DNA from: Apiosordaria backusii
Taxonomy: Eukaryota > Ascomycota > Sordariomycetes > Sordariales > Lasiosphaeriaceae
DNA length: 64,000 nt
Reading direction: 5' to 3'
Assembly (NCBI GenBank): GCA_030549205.1
Contig: JAUKTV010000031.1
Span: forward strand, 62,001-126,000
Part shown: positions 55,190-64,000 of the stretch, piece by piece
Layout of the letters: each line of letters begins with the position of its first letter
Position numbering within the stretch: the first letter of the stretch is position 1
Notes under the pieces: generated by a model
Databases searched by the model: none
What the model saw: only the letters and a program-made list of their open reading frames with translations
What the model was told of the DNA's origin: nothing
Translations under genes and position numbers: made by a program

Positions 55190-55201
55190 GGGCTCATAAC
55201 C
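55190..55201 (-). promoter_or_regulatory. Primer-binding site matching initiator tRNA-Met anticodon arm
   Basis: Directly inside the 5' LTR, the element strand reads GGTTATGAGCCC. Its complement GGGCTCATAACC is the anticodon stem-loop of eukaryotic initiator tRNA-Met (CAU anticodon). Priming from a half-tRNA cut in the anticodon loop is known for Drosophila copia; here it is inferred from this match. Confidence 0.75.
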
Positions 55202-55880
55202 TGTTAAGATAGGTGTCTCACAGGCCTATAGGTATAGACCTGTGCAGGGAACGGCGCAGAACACTGAGAGCGAAGAGGGCTTTGTCTGCAGCATACGACA
55301 GTGACTGAGCACTGAAGGAATATGGATTACAGGGGCGACGCCCTGCAATATATAGAAGGTAGGCACTGTAACATAGGCTTGTGAGGCACTGTAAGATGTG
55401 GTGAACCAGTATATTGAATTGACTTATTAGCTAGGAAAATATTACAGTGAATAGTCGCGAGGGACAAGACCTATTATAGGTCTTCGGCCCTGTATCGCTC
55501 TCCGAACCTCTCTCCATTCCAGGGCCCGAATGCCCGTTGAGTCCGCTAGCTGCAGGGCCTGAATGCCCGTTGAGTCCGCTAGCTGCAGGGCCTGAATGCC
55601 TGTTGAGTCCGCTAGCTGCAGACTTGGTCGGCTGGCCAAGTCTGACTGTTGAGTGCGCTAGCCGGAAGCCGTTTATAGGGTGCAGGGCGCTAACGTTTCA
55701 CCGTTGCAGTGCGCTAACCGCCTGGGGCTTCGGGCTGCTTCAGGGGTCCAAAGACTACTGCGATTGCCGTGGCAGAGTGTTAGTGAGCGCTGTGATTCCA
55801 AGCCATTGGTTGTTGTTGGCCCTGTAGGTTACAGGCCAAAATACACTGTAAAGTCCACAACTAAGTGCTGTATTTCAACA
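55202..55880 (-). repeat. 5' LTR of Copia element (679 bp)
   Basis: Plus-strand ends TGTTAAGATAGG...TATTTCAACA, giving TG...CA termini. It contains three 33-bp tandem repeats (55522-55620; unit starts GGGCCYGAATGCC). Exactly the same length as the RIP-degraded solo copy at 57965-58643. Confidence 0.9.
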
Positions 55881-55885
55881 TTAGG

Positions 55886-57964
55886 CAAAGCTTATTTAAT
55901 TTAAAGCTTAGAACTTACCGACAGTTTAGGTTTCCTTTAATATTAAGAAACTAAAAATAGATTAGCAAGTGCTATTAGATAGAGCTTACGTATAGTAGGT
56001 AAGTGCTATTAAGTAAAGCTTATATATAGTAAGCAAGTGCTATTAGGTAAAGCTTATATACAGTAAGTAAATACTATTAGATATAGCTTATATACTGTAA
56101 GTAAGTACTACTAGGTTAAGGTTATATACTGTAAGTAGGCGCTGCTAAATATAGCTTATATACTATAAGCAAATATTTAAAAATATAGTTTTTAAAGGAT
56201 TATTATTATATAGTTTAAGCGAATTGATTTATTACTAAGTTTAATGACTTTTTTAAAATAACTTAGTATTAATATTAATACTATTAGTTATAATTTAAAG
56301 AAATTAAAATTAAGCAAAGTATTTTATAAGGTTATAAACGGTAATATTATTAATAATTAAAATTTATTATAAAGCTTTAAATAATAATATTATTAATTTA
56401 AAGAATTTATTATTAAGTTATAAATAGTAATATTATTAACAAATTTTTTTAAATTAATATAAATAGTATTTTTAAAAATAATAAAATTCTTATTAACAAT
56501 ATAAATAAAAAGATTAAGTAATAGGAAAAATAGGAATATATTTTTAATATTTATAGTAAAAATAATAATATTAAAGTAAAATATAAAACAATAGAGGAAA
56601 GACTAAATAAACTAAAGGCTTACTAAAACTTTATATCTTTATATTATAAAAGAATATACTTAATAAAAGGACTTAGAAAGTCCGAACTAAGCTATAAAGG
56701 GCTTAATAGCTTTCTTTAAACTATCTTATACTAAATCTAATTATAATAGAAATTTAATATTTTTATTAAATGCAATATTTTTATTAAACTAAGTCTTTAT
56801 AAAGCTTAAGTTTATAGTAAGTAGCTACTATTATATTATATAGTAGAAGTTTAAATTAAAAATCTTACCTATTAATTATCTAGTATTTACTTAGTATCTT
56901 ATTTTACTATAGAGCTATTTAAAGGCCTATATCTTACTAATTAGTAAACTAAACCGCTTGTAATTTTGTATTTAAACTATTAAGGCTTACTACTATAAAC
57001 AATATAAATAGCCTAACCTTAACCTTATATTAATCTATATTTTAAGTTAAAGGTACTTGGTTTTATAGTCCTTTTATATAGCTATAAGTCGATTTTTAAA
57101 AAGCTATAAACTATACTAACTTAACTGCTTATAAAACCTATAGTTAACTATTAGGCTAATTAAATTAGCTTAAAAATAGTAGGCCTATAAATAAGTAGGT
57201 ATATTATTACTATATTAAATTATAGGCCTATAGACTCTATAGGTTAAAAGCTATAGAAGATTTAGTAAGTAGTTTATAGGGTTTAGTAAGCTTTAAAGTT
57301 AACTAAAATGTACTTTAACCTATTTATCTATTAAAGTATATAAGGTACTGTATATTAGTTAATAAGTATATAGTAAAGGTCGAATATAAATCCTATTATA
57401 GAAAATATTATAGTAAATTTATAAAAAGTTAGTACTATAATATAATTATTTACTTACTATTTTCCTATTTCTTAATACCTATAAGGTATTATATATTAGT
57501 ACTTTAATACTAAGCTATAAGTATTATATATAAGACTTTTACTATACTATAAGCTAGTATATAAGTATTAATTATAAGGCTTTTAGGCTTATAATTAGCT
57601 ATATCTATTTTAATAATATTTAAATATTTAAGTCTTTTATATAAAGTTTTATAGATAATTATATAATACTATTTATATTAATAAAAAGAAATATTATATA
57701 AGATTCTTTAAATATTAAAGGATTTAATATAAAATAGTTAATTTTAAAAGTTTAAATATTTTTTACTAGTTTAAAAAATAAATATTAATAAGTATTTAAA
57801 TAAATATAATTCACTTACTATAAAAGAAGATATATTTTAATATAATAGTAATTAGTAGAAATTAAAAGTTTTTTAATTATAGAAAGGTTTTTAATGTAAT
57901 TATTAAAAGAAAACTTAAAGTATAAAAGCATAAGAAAAAAAGATATAGTATTAATAATATAAAG
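55886..57964. other. AT-rich, RIP-type DNA
   Basis: No gene. Very high TA content, no open frames of note and no clear residual motifs apart from the tandem repeat at 55966-56175. Confidence 0.6.
55966..56175. repeat. About 37-bp degenerate tandem repeat, six copies
   Basis: The unit is roughly AAGTGCTATTAGGTAAAGC followed by TTATATACAGTAAGT. Copies differ mainly by C/T and G/A, as expected if RIP acted on a tandem array. Confidence 0.75.
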
Positions 57965-58643
57965 TGTTAAGATAGGTATTTTACAGGCTTATAGGTATAG
58001 ACCTATATAGGGAACGGCGTAGAATATTGAAAGTAAAGAGGGTTTTGTCTGCAGTATACAATAGTAGCTAGGTACTAAAGGAATATAGATTATAAAGGCA
58101 ATGCCTTGCAATATATAGAAGGTAGATACTATAATATAGGCTTATAAGGCACTGTAAAATGTGGTAAACCAGTATATTAAATTGACTTAATAGCTAGGAA
58201 AATATTACAGTAAATAGTTATAAAGGACAAAAGCTATTATAGGTCTTCGGCCTTATATCGCTCTTCAAACCTCTCTCCATTTTAGGGCCTAAATGCCTAT
58301 TAAGTCTGCTAACTATAGGGCCTAAATGCCCGTTAAGTCTGCTAATTATAGGGCCTAAATGCCTGTTAAGTCTGCTAGCTATAGACTTAGCCAGCTAGCT
58401 AAGTCTGACTATTAAGTACGTTAACCAGAAGCCGTTTACAAAGTACAGGGTACTAACATTTCACTGTTATAGTATACTAATTACCTAGGGCTTTAAGCTG
58501 CTTTAAGGGTCTGAAGACTATTACAATTGCTATAGTAGAGTATTAGTAAGCGCTATAATTCTAAGCTATTAGTTATTATTGGCCCTATAGGTTATAGGCC
58601 AAAATACACTGTAAAGTCTACAACTAAGTGCTGTATTTTAATA
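57965..58643 (-). repeat. RIP-degraded solo LTR of the same Copia family, TSD TAAAG
   Basis: Aligns end to end with the intact LTR at 55202-55880 with no length change (679 bp each); differences are C-to-T and G-to-A. The three 33-bp repeats are still visible (about 58285-58385). It is flanked by TAAAG on both sides (57960-57964 and 58644-58648), a 5-bp target duplication. Confidence 0.9.
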
Positions 58644-58648
58644 TAAAG

Positions 58649-59070
58649 CTATATTATAAAAAAAAAAAGTTAAACTTTAAAATAAAGAAGCGTTAAAATT
58701 TTAATAAAGATAATAGATTTAATTTTAAAGGTATATCCGTTTTTTTTATAATAGCGATTACTTTATATTTAATATTTACTATAGCTATAGCTTATAATTA
58801 AATTAAACTAGTAAAGATATTATATATAATTGCGTTTAGAATAGTACTTTCTTTATAAAAAAATTACTCTAATATATACTTTATTTATAAAATTAATATA
58901 ATTATTGGCTTTATTAATATAATTTATTTCTTAAAATAGGTATTTAATTTATAAAAGAAAGTTAAAATAAAAAACTAAAGCGTTCTAACTCTTTTAATAA
59001 AATTATATTTATAGATTTCTTTTTTATTTGTAATTACCTATTCTAAAGTCTTTTTATTATAATAGAAGGA
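58649..59070. other. AT-rich, RIP-type DNA
   Basis: No gene; the spacer between the solo LTR and the pogo element. Confidence 0.5.
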
Positions 59071-59072
59071 TA

Positions 59073-60938
59073 TAACGTATATTATAAGCGAGTGACCCAT
59101 ATAAGCGAGTGACCCACTTCCCACCACACCGTAACAAACTATCCTCAATTATACCGCAACAACACTAGGAAGCAACTACAATTATATTAGAAACGGCTGA
59201 ATCAGATGATTCCCCAGCCTCCTGGCAAGTGCGCACGTTATGGCCAGGCTTGCCGCACACACCACAGCACCGAACCCTCGCACGATCTCCCCCTGCATTA
59301 CTACTATCCGGCTGCGTTTCTTGCACTCCCTCCCTATCCACGGCCTTCTGATCCAGTAGATCCTGTGCCTCTTGTATAGTAAGTGACCCTCCAAGCCTCA
59401 CACGTGTTTTTTTGGCTCTCCGGCGTTTGCTTAGTGCCTCATTGGCCTTACGGAGCGAAGAGACCTCTGCACGAAGGAGAGCCACTTGGTGCATTATAGC
59501 CGTTGTACCCTTAGTAAGCTGGTCTACCGCAGCCAACATTGAAGTCGGGGAGCTATTTTGATGGTTAGTAATGCGAGTCTTAATGAGCGTTGACTGTGAG
59601 TTGGCTTCTCGAGGGTTGTGTGGTGTTTGGGAGACCCAAGGTTGTGCAGTGCCGGGCCGTGAGTTTGGAGGTGTTGGCGTACGAAGCTTTACATCCAGCT
59701 TAGAAAGCACCTTCTCTGGATCGTATGGCACAAGGCCAGCACCCGCAAAGCCACCCTGTATATTCTTCTCCGTTATAGAGGCGAAGAAGGCCTCGCGGAA
59801 GGCATAGAGGAACTCGAGCTTGCTTATGTGGTTGATATGCATGCGCATCAAGTCCTCGATCTGGCGACCGTACGCCTGTTTTAGCGGCCCAAAGCAGCCA
59901 ACATCGAGTGGCTGAAGGAGGTGGGAGGAGTGTGGAGGCATGCAGAGCGTAATAATATTGTTCTGCTGGCAGTGGCGCTCGAATTCGGTCGAGTGGTGGC
60001 TTTCGTGGCCGTCGAGGATCAATAACCGGTATTTGCCCTTTGTGCGAGACGCTGTGTAATAGTCGAAGTGCTTGATCCAATCTAGGCCTACCGCATTGGT
60101 AGTCCAGCCATTATCGGTGGTTGCGATGCGCCAGGTAGACGGTAGGTTGCACTCGGTATACCAGTTGGCAAGGTGGTACTGCGCGGCTAAGATGATGAAA
60201 GGAGGGATGGCCCAGCCGAGGGCATTGACTCCCTGGATCACCGTTGCCCATTCGCGGTTGCCAGGCTGGGCCAGTTTCGCCTTGCTAAAGCCGTCTGAGG
60301 TCGTAACTACCATGCCCGCGAAGATAATACCCATCATAAACCCAGTCTCGTCGAAGTTGTAAACATCGTCATCCACGATACCGTACTTAGCCTTAGTGTT
60401 CCGCCCAAGCGCGAACCACTCGCTAATGACCTTTGGATCCTCACACTTGGCCCTCTGGTAGTCGTATCTACGCGTAAAACGCGTACGGAGCTGTGGCTGG
60501 CGTTTGACGAAGTTGTGTGCCCAGAGCTTGCCAACAGGGGGCGCGTCGCGTACGCGTAGCAGTTGGTTGGCCATATCTTCCACACCACGTAATCTTGGTG
60601 GAAAAGCTCGCGCACATAGCTCAATAACGTATTGAACAATAGCATCCTCTTCGGATTGAGTGAGCTTCTTCGATTTGGGCGTAGTATCGCGTCGTGCAGG
60701 CCGGCCAGCGCGCCGACGCCCTAGAGTCTTACGATCGACTCCATAGATCTTGGCTGCGGCTCGTTCGCTTAGATTCTTGTCGTTTTGAAGCGCTTGGAGG
60801 GCTAAAATTATGTGGGCTTCATTTGAATTAGAAGGCATCTTGGATGGTTGAGGAAATTGTTGTTGAGTGCGAAGGTGTCATGTCACGAAGGAAGTGGGTC
60901 ACTCGCTTATATGGGTCACTCGCTTATAATATACGTTA
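59073..60938 (-). mobile_element. Pogo/Fot1-type DNA transposon with 49-bp terminal inverted repeats
   Basis: Perfect inverted repeats at 59073-59121 and 60890-60938 begin TAACGTATATTATAAGCG and are flanked by TA on each side (59071-59072, 60939-60940), the Tc1/mariner-superfamily target. Each repeat carries a 17-bp internal direct repeat of AAGCGAGTGACCCA. Total length is 1866 bp. The interior is RIP-free, in strong contrast to the AT-rich flanks. Confidence 0.93.
59165..60838 (-). CDS. Pogo-type transposase with C-terminal zinc knuckle
   Basis: 557 residues without interruption. N-terminal psq-type helix-turn-helix (LSERAAAKIYGVDRKTLGRR, about 23-43) with an AT-hook-like GRPARR, then a CENP-B-type HTH (about 60-125: LTQSEEDAIVQY...W-x-x-NFVKR). 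The DDE_1 catalytic core has D163 (NFDETGF), D276 (LILDGHESHH) and D312 (LQPLDVGCFGPLK). A Ser/Thr-rich linker and a coiled coil (LLRAEVSSLRKANEAL) follow, then a CCHC knuckle (about 524-537: C-x2-C-x4-H-x4-C) that is an add-on found in some fungal pogo elements. All three catalytic acids and both terminal repeats are present, so the copy may be functional. It shows fungal CENP-B/pogo ancestry rather than a host gene. Confidence 0.95.
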   Translation of the reverse strand: MPSNSNEAHIILALQALQNDKNLSERAAAKIYGVDRKTLGRRRAGRPARRDTTPKSKKLTQSEEDAIVQYVIELCARAFPPRLRGVEDMANQLLRVRDAPPVGKLWAHNFVKRQPQLRTRFTRRYDYQRAKCEDPKVISEWFALGRNTKAKYGIVDDDVYNFDETGFMMGIIFAGMVVTTSDGFSKAKLAQPGNREWATVIQGVNALGWAIPPFIILAAQYHLANWYTECNLPSTWRIATTDNGWTTNAVGLDWIKHFDYYTASRTKGKYRLLILDGHESHHSTEFERHCQQNNIITLCMPPHSSHLLQPLDVGCFGPLKQAYGRQIEDLMRMHINHISKLEFLYAFREAFFASITEKNIQGGFAGAGLVPYDPEKVLSKLDVKLRTPTPPNSRPGTAQPWVSQTPHNPREANSQSTLIKTRITNHQNSSPTSMLAAVDQLTKGTTAIMHQVALLRAEVSSLRKANEALSKRRRAKKTRVRLGGSLTIQEAQDLLDQKAVDREGVQETQPDSSNAGGDRARVRCCGVCGKPGHNVRTCQEAGESSDSAVSNIIVVAS

Positions 60939-60940
60939 TA

Positions 60941-62060
60941 GTATAATTCTCTATAAAAAAAAATCTAAGATTGTAATTTTAGCCTTTTATAACTATAATA
61001 TAATTTAATATATAATATTTAAGTTATTTTATATAATAATATATAGAGTTTTAATAATTTAAATGTATAGTAAAAGTCTAATATAATTTATAATAGGTTA
61101 ATTCTTTAAAGTCCTATAAAGGTATTAAGAATTCTTAAAGGTATATATTTATATAGCTTTTTAAGATAAGTCGTACTTATTATTTATAAAAATTATTTTA
61201 TACTATAATTTTTAATAAGGATTTAATATAGGCGTTAATAGTAAATTCGTTAAAGGCTTTGTTTTTTTATATATCTTTTTTAATAAAGTAGGGTAGTTTA
61301 CGATTTTATTATTTATAATTAATTTATAATAAAATACTTAATTAACTTTTATATTTAAATAGTTTTAATTAAGTATTAAAAATTTAAAAAAGCCTTTTAT
61401 AAAAAATCTTATAGTATACTTTTAAAGCCTTTAACTTTAATTATATTATTAAACTATACTATTATTTAAAGATTTTCTAATAGTCTTTATATAATAATAA
61501 TAGTAACTTATAATATATAGTAAGTATTATCTACTTTAATAGTAAAGACCTTTTACTTTTATTAATTAATTAAAGCCTTCAGTTATCTTTTTCTTTTTTA
61601 AAAAAATCATATAATTATAACTAACTTTAATATTTCTTAAAATATTATATAACCTATTAAAACTATCTTTTTAATTAAAAGGTATTAAACTTTATATTAT
61701 ATTAAATAATAGATATTATATATAGTTTATATTTAATTATAGATTTCTTTAAATAAATAATAAAGTTATAAAGAAAAATATATTTAAGTTGATATTTAAA
61801 TCCTATAGTAGTTTAAATTTTTAAAGTAAATGATAGATTTAAATACATTTTAATACTATAAATTAATAACTATAAAGTATATTAAAAAAAACCCTTTAAT
61901 TAATAATTATTAGGTAAATTTGAAAGTAGTAGATATATAGTACTATAAAATTTCATTGGTTAACTTTTTAAAAAAATATCGACATTTTTATTATATTATA
62001 TAAATTTATAATTATATTACTTATTATCTAAGATTACTATATACTCGATCTTCTATACTT
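60941..62060. other. AT-rich, RIP-type DNA
   Basis: No gene; no residual element could be identified by eye. Confidence 0.5.
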
Positions 62061-62061
62061 A

Positions 62062-62185
62062 GCTATTACTACTACCTTTACTATTACTACTACCATTACT
62101 ACTATTACTACTATTATTATTACTATTACTATTACTATTATTACTATTACTATTACTATTATTACTATTATTACTACCATTACTA
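62062..62185. repeat. Trinucleotide microsatellite (TTACTA/TTATTA)
   Basis: An almost unbroken run of ACT, ATT and ACC triplets, strand-asymmetric (pyrimidines C and T, no G). Confidence 0.85.
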
Positions 62186-62814
62186 CCTTCTTTCTTAATT
62201 ATATAGTCCCTTACCTTTAGCTTGTTATAATTACTATTTAAACTATATTTAAACCTATAATCTTTTTATTTATAATTTCTATAATACCTTTACTAATATC
62301 TTCTTATATAGTAATAATTTAACAATAGTTTACAATTAAAATTCCTAATATAGTTACTATAGATTATACCAGTTATACTATAGCTTTAAATTATAATTAT
62401 ATTAAAATAGTTAAAGTAAGTAATAACTTTAACTGGATAGATTTGGTTTTTATAAACCTCGATATCTTTAAAAGAAAGAGCCTAGATAGTAACCTATTGA
62501 TCTTACATTTTATATATTAATATACCACTTTTAATATTATATAGAAGGAACTTATATTAATATAGTAAGGCTTTATTATTATATAAACAATCTTTTAATT
62601 TATGTAGAGAGTAATAATATCTCTATTATTATCGCTATTATTAGAATTAGTTACTGTATATAGAATAATTATACTTATAGTTATATTTTTTAAATAATTT
62701 ATTTTCGTTTAATTTTTAAAAGAAAGGCCTTAATTAAAATCGAATTCTCAATCTTTTAAAGGAATTATATAGAATATACTATTTAACTACTTATTTATTA
62801 GCGGTAAATATTAA

Positions 62815-63440
62815 AAATCAGTTAAATAGACTTAGGGTTGGGGTTAGGGTTAGGGTTAAGGGTTAAGGTTAATAAAAATAGTAAATGAAAGAGCAAAATT
62901 GTATATAAATAAAAGAAAAGCTTTTATATTTTAGTATAAAATCAATTGAAGAAAAAGTAAATAAAAAAAAAACTATTAAAGCTTATATTAATATTCTATA
63001 ATATTTTAAAGTAAATTGTTCTTTCTATATAAAAAGGTTTTAACTATATTTATATAATTAGCTATAATATTACTTTAATAGAGAAAAAAGATTTAGTAAA
63101 ATAAAAAAAAAAGGGTTAAGAAAAAGCTTCCTTATTTTAACATTCTTTACTATATTAAATAGATTTAAGGTTAGGGTTAAGGTTAATAAAAATAGTAAAT
63201 AAAAACCACTTAAGAAAGTAGTTCTCTATTTTAGAATTATTATATTAAGAATCAGTTAAGTAAAAAGTAAATTAACGTCGAAGTTTATATCAATATCTAT
63301 AATATTTAGAAGCGAATTGTTCTTTTTACTTAATAAGGTTTTAACTATATTTATATAATTAACTATAATACTACTTTAATAAGAAAAACGTTCAGTAAAA
63401 TAAAATAAAGGTTGGTTAAAATAGTAAATTAAAGGGCAAG
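62815..63440. repeat. Two tandem ~335-bp units, each headed by telomere-like sequence
   Basis: Unit 1 starts near 62821 and unit 2 near 63158. Both run (A/T)TTAAATAGA-TTARGGTTAGGGTTAAGGTTAATAAAAATAGTAAAT-like DNA, later share AATTGTTCTTT and GGTTTTAACTATATTTATAT, and end in GTAAAATAAA. A further GGTTGGTTAAAATAG at about 63411 may begin a third, decayed unit. Confidence 0.65.
62831..62872 (+). repeat. Interstitial telomere-like repeat (TTAGGG)n
   Basis: Contains TTAGGG, TTGGGG, TTAGGG, TTAGGG, TTAAGGG, TTAAGG in series. TTAGGG is the telomere repeat of filamentous ascomycetes; the variants grow toward the right. AT-rich DNA flanks both sides, so this is interstitial. Confidence 0.8.
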
Positions 63441-64000
63441 TCTAATTATATAATATAATAAATAATAACTATATAGAAAAGCCTTTTCCTATTTATATAG
63501 ATTGGCATTTCCTGATTTATCGCTATTTTTTATTTATTTATTAATCCACTTATAGTAGAGAAAACCTTATAAGGCGTACTAAAGGTATACCTTTACTAGA
63601 AAATCTAGGCGCTTATTCTCTATAGCATCCTATTTTAAGGGACTTAGTTAGTGCTATACTAAAAGCTTCCTTTATAAATTACAACTTAAGCCGAAGCTAG
63701 ATTTTAAATTTAAGCTATTACTGCTTTACTTACTATTATTAAGGCAATCTCTATTAGTTTCTTTTCTTCTACTTATTAATATATTTAAGTTTAGTAGATA
63801 TTTTTATCTAATTTAAAGTTAACTTTATAAAAATTAAAGGTTTTATAGTAAGTGCCTATACTACTTTATAGTAAGGTTAATTACTATACTTAGTACTAAC
63901 AGTAAGCCTACTACTGGTTTTTAAAGCCTATATTGGACGCAGGTTCCTAATATAAGCCTAAGGTTTAATAGTTAAAATAACGCTTAAATAGATATATCTA
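63441..64000. other. AT-rich end of window
   Basis: No gene; moderate-to-high AT, no recognisable element. Confidence 0.4.

Larger units (their letters stand above)
49536..55880 (-). mobile_element. Ty1/Copia LTR retrotransposon with intact ORF, 3' LTR rearranged
   Basis: In element orientation (right to left): 5' LTR 55880-55202, primer-binding site 55201-55190, leader with 62-bp tandem repeats, one gag-pol ORF 54841-50075, polypurine tract 50054-50044 and 3' LTR 50043-49536. LTRs start TGTTG and end ...ACA. The shared LTR parts (about 375 bp) differ at only a few positions, so the insertion is young. The element is GC-normal and free of RIP although embedded in RIP-degraded DNA. The flanks (ATTAT on the left, TTAGG on the right) do not form a target duplication, consistent with the rearranged left end. 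Confidence 0.9.

Noticed and set aside
62062..62185. Triplet repeat array considered as a CRISPR or satellite
   Set aside because: No spacer structure and simple ACT/ATT units; an ordinary microsatellite, and CRISPR arrays are not expected in a fungal nucleus.

Overview
This window is nuclear DNA from a filamentous ascomycete (Pezizomycotina, probably a sordariomycete). The evidence is short introns (about 50-80 bp) with fungal splice signals, gene families typical of such fungi (HET domain, Apple domain, GPI-anchored pepsin, DUF7924, S8 peptidase and C2H2 immunity-type relics), and TTAGGG-type repeats. A very AT-rich right third shows C-to-T and G-to-A decay expected from repeat-induced point mutation (RIP).

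From 1 to about 45.4 kb the DNA is gene-bearing with normal composition. Conserved housekeeping genes are cysteinyl-tRNA synthetase (17.3-20.2 kb), the U1 snRNP factor Luc7 (27.2-28.2 kb) and, divergent from it, the GPI transamidase subunit PIG-T/Gpi16 (28.6-30.6 kb). Between them lie a Gal80-like Gfo/Idh/MocA protein, a GPI-type aspartic protease, an Apple-domain membrane protein, a nucleoside deoxyribosyltransferase-like protein, a protein with two related zinc-finger modules and a CENP-C-like cupin, and a HET-domain protein. Several accessory genes are broken: an S8 peptidase tail, a C2H2 immunity-type gene, an ankyrin protein with a frameshift and a BTB protein with a frameshift. The most unusual gene is a ten-exon, 1779-residue protein (33.4-39.4 kb) with a hedgehog/intein (Hint) domain, two PPxY motifs, an acidic repeat and a long hydrophobic hairpin region. 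I know of no characterised relative.

From 45.4 kb to the end the DNA is a subtelomere-like, AT-rich repeat region. It holds a RIP-destroyed Copia retrotransposon on the + strand (45.6-49.5 kb), an intact-ORF Copia element on the - strand (49.5-55.9 kb) whose 3' LTR has been rebuilt with an inverted duplication, a RIP-degraded solo LTR of that same family with a 5-bp target duplication (57.97-58.64 kb), an intact pogo-type DNA transposon with compound terminal repeats (59.07-60.94 kb), microsatellite DNA and interstitial telomere-like repeats (62.8-63.2 kb).

Exon coordinates were worked out by hand from splice signals and reading-frame continuity. Three introns are best explained as GC-AG introns. 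No database search was possible, so family names rest on recognised motifs.
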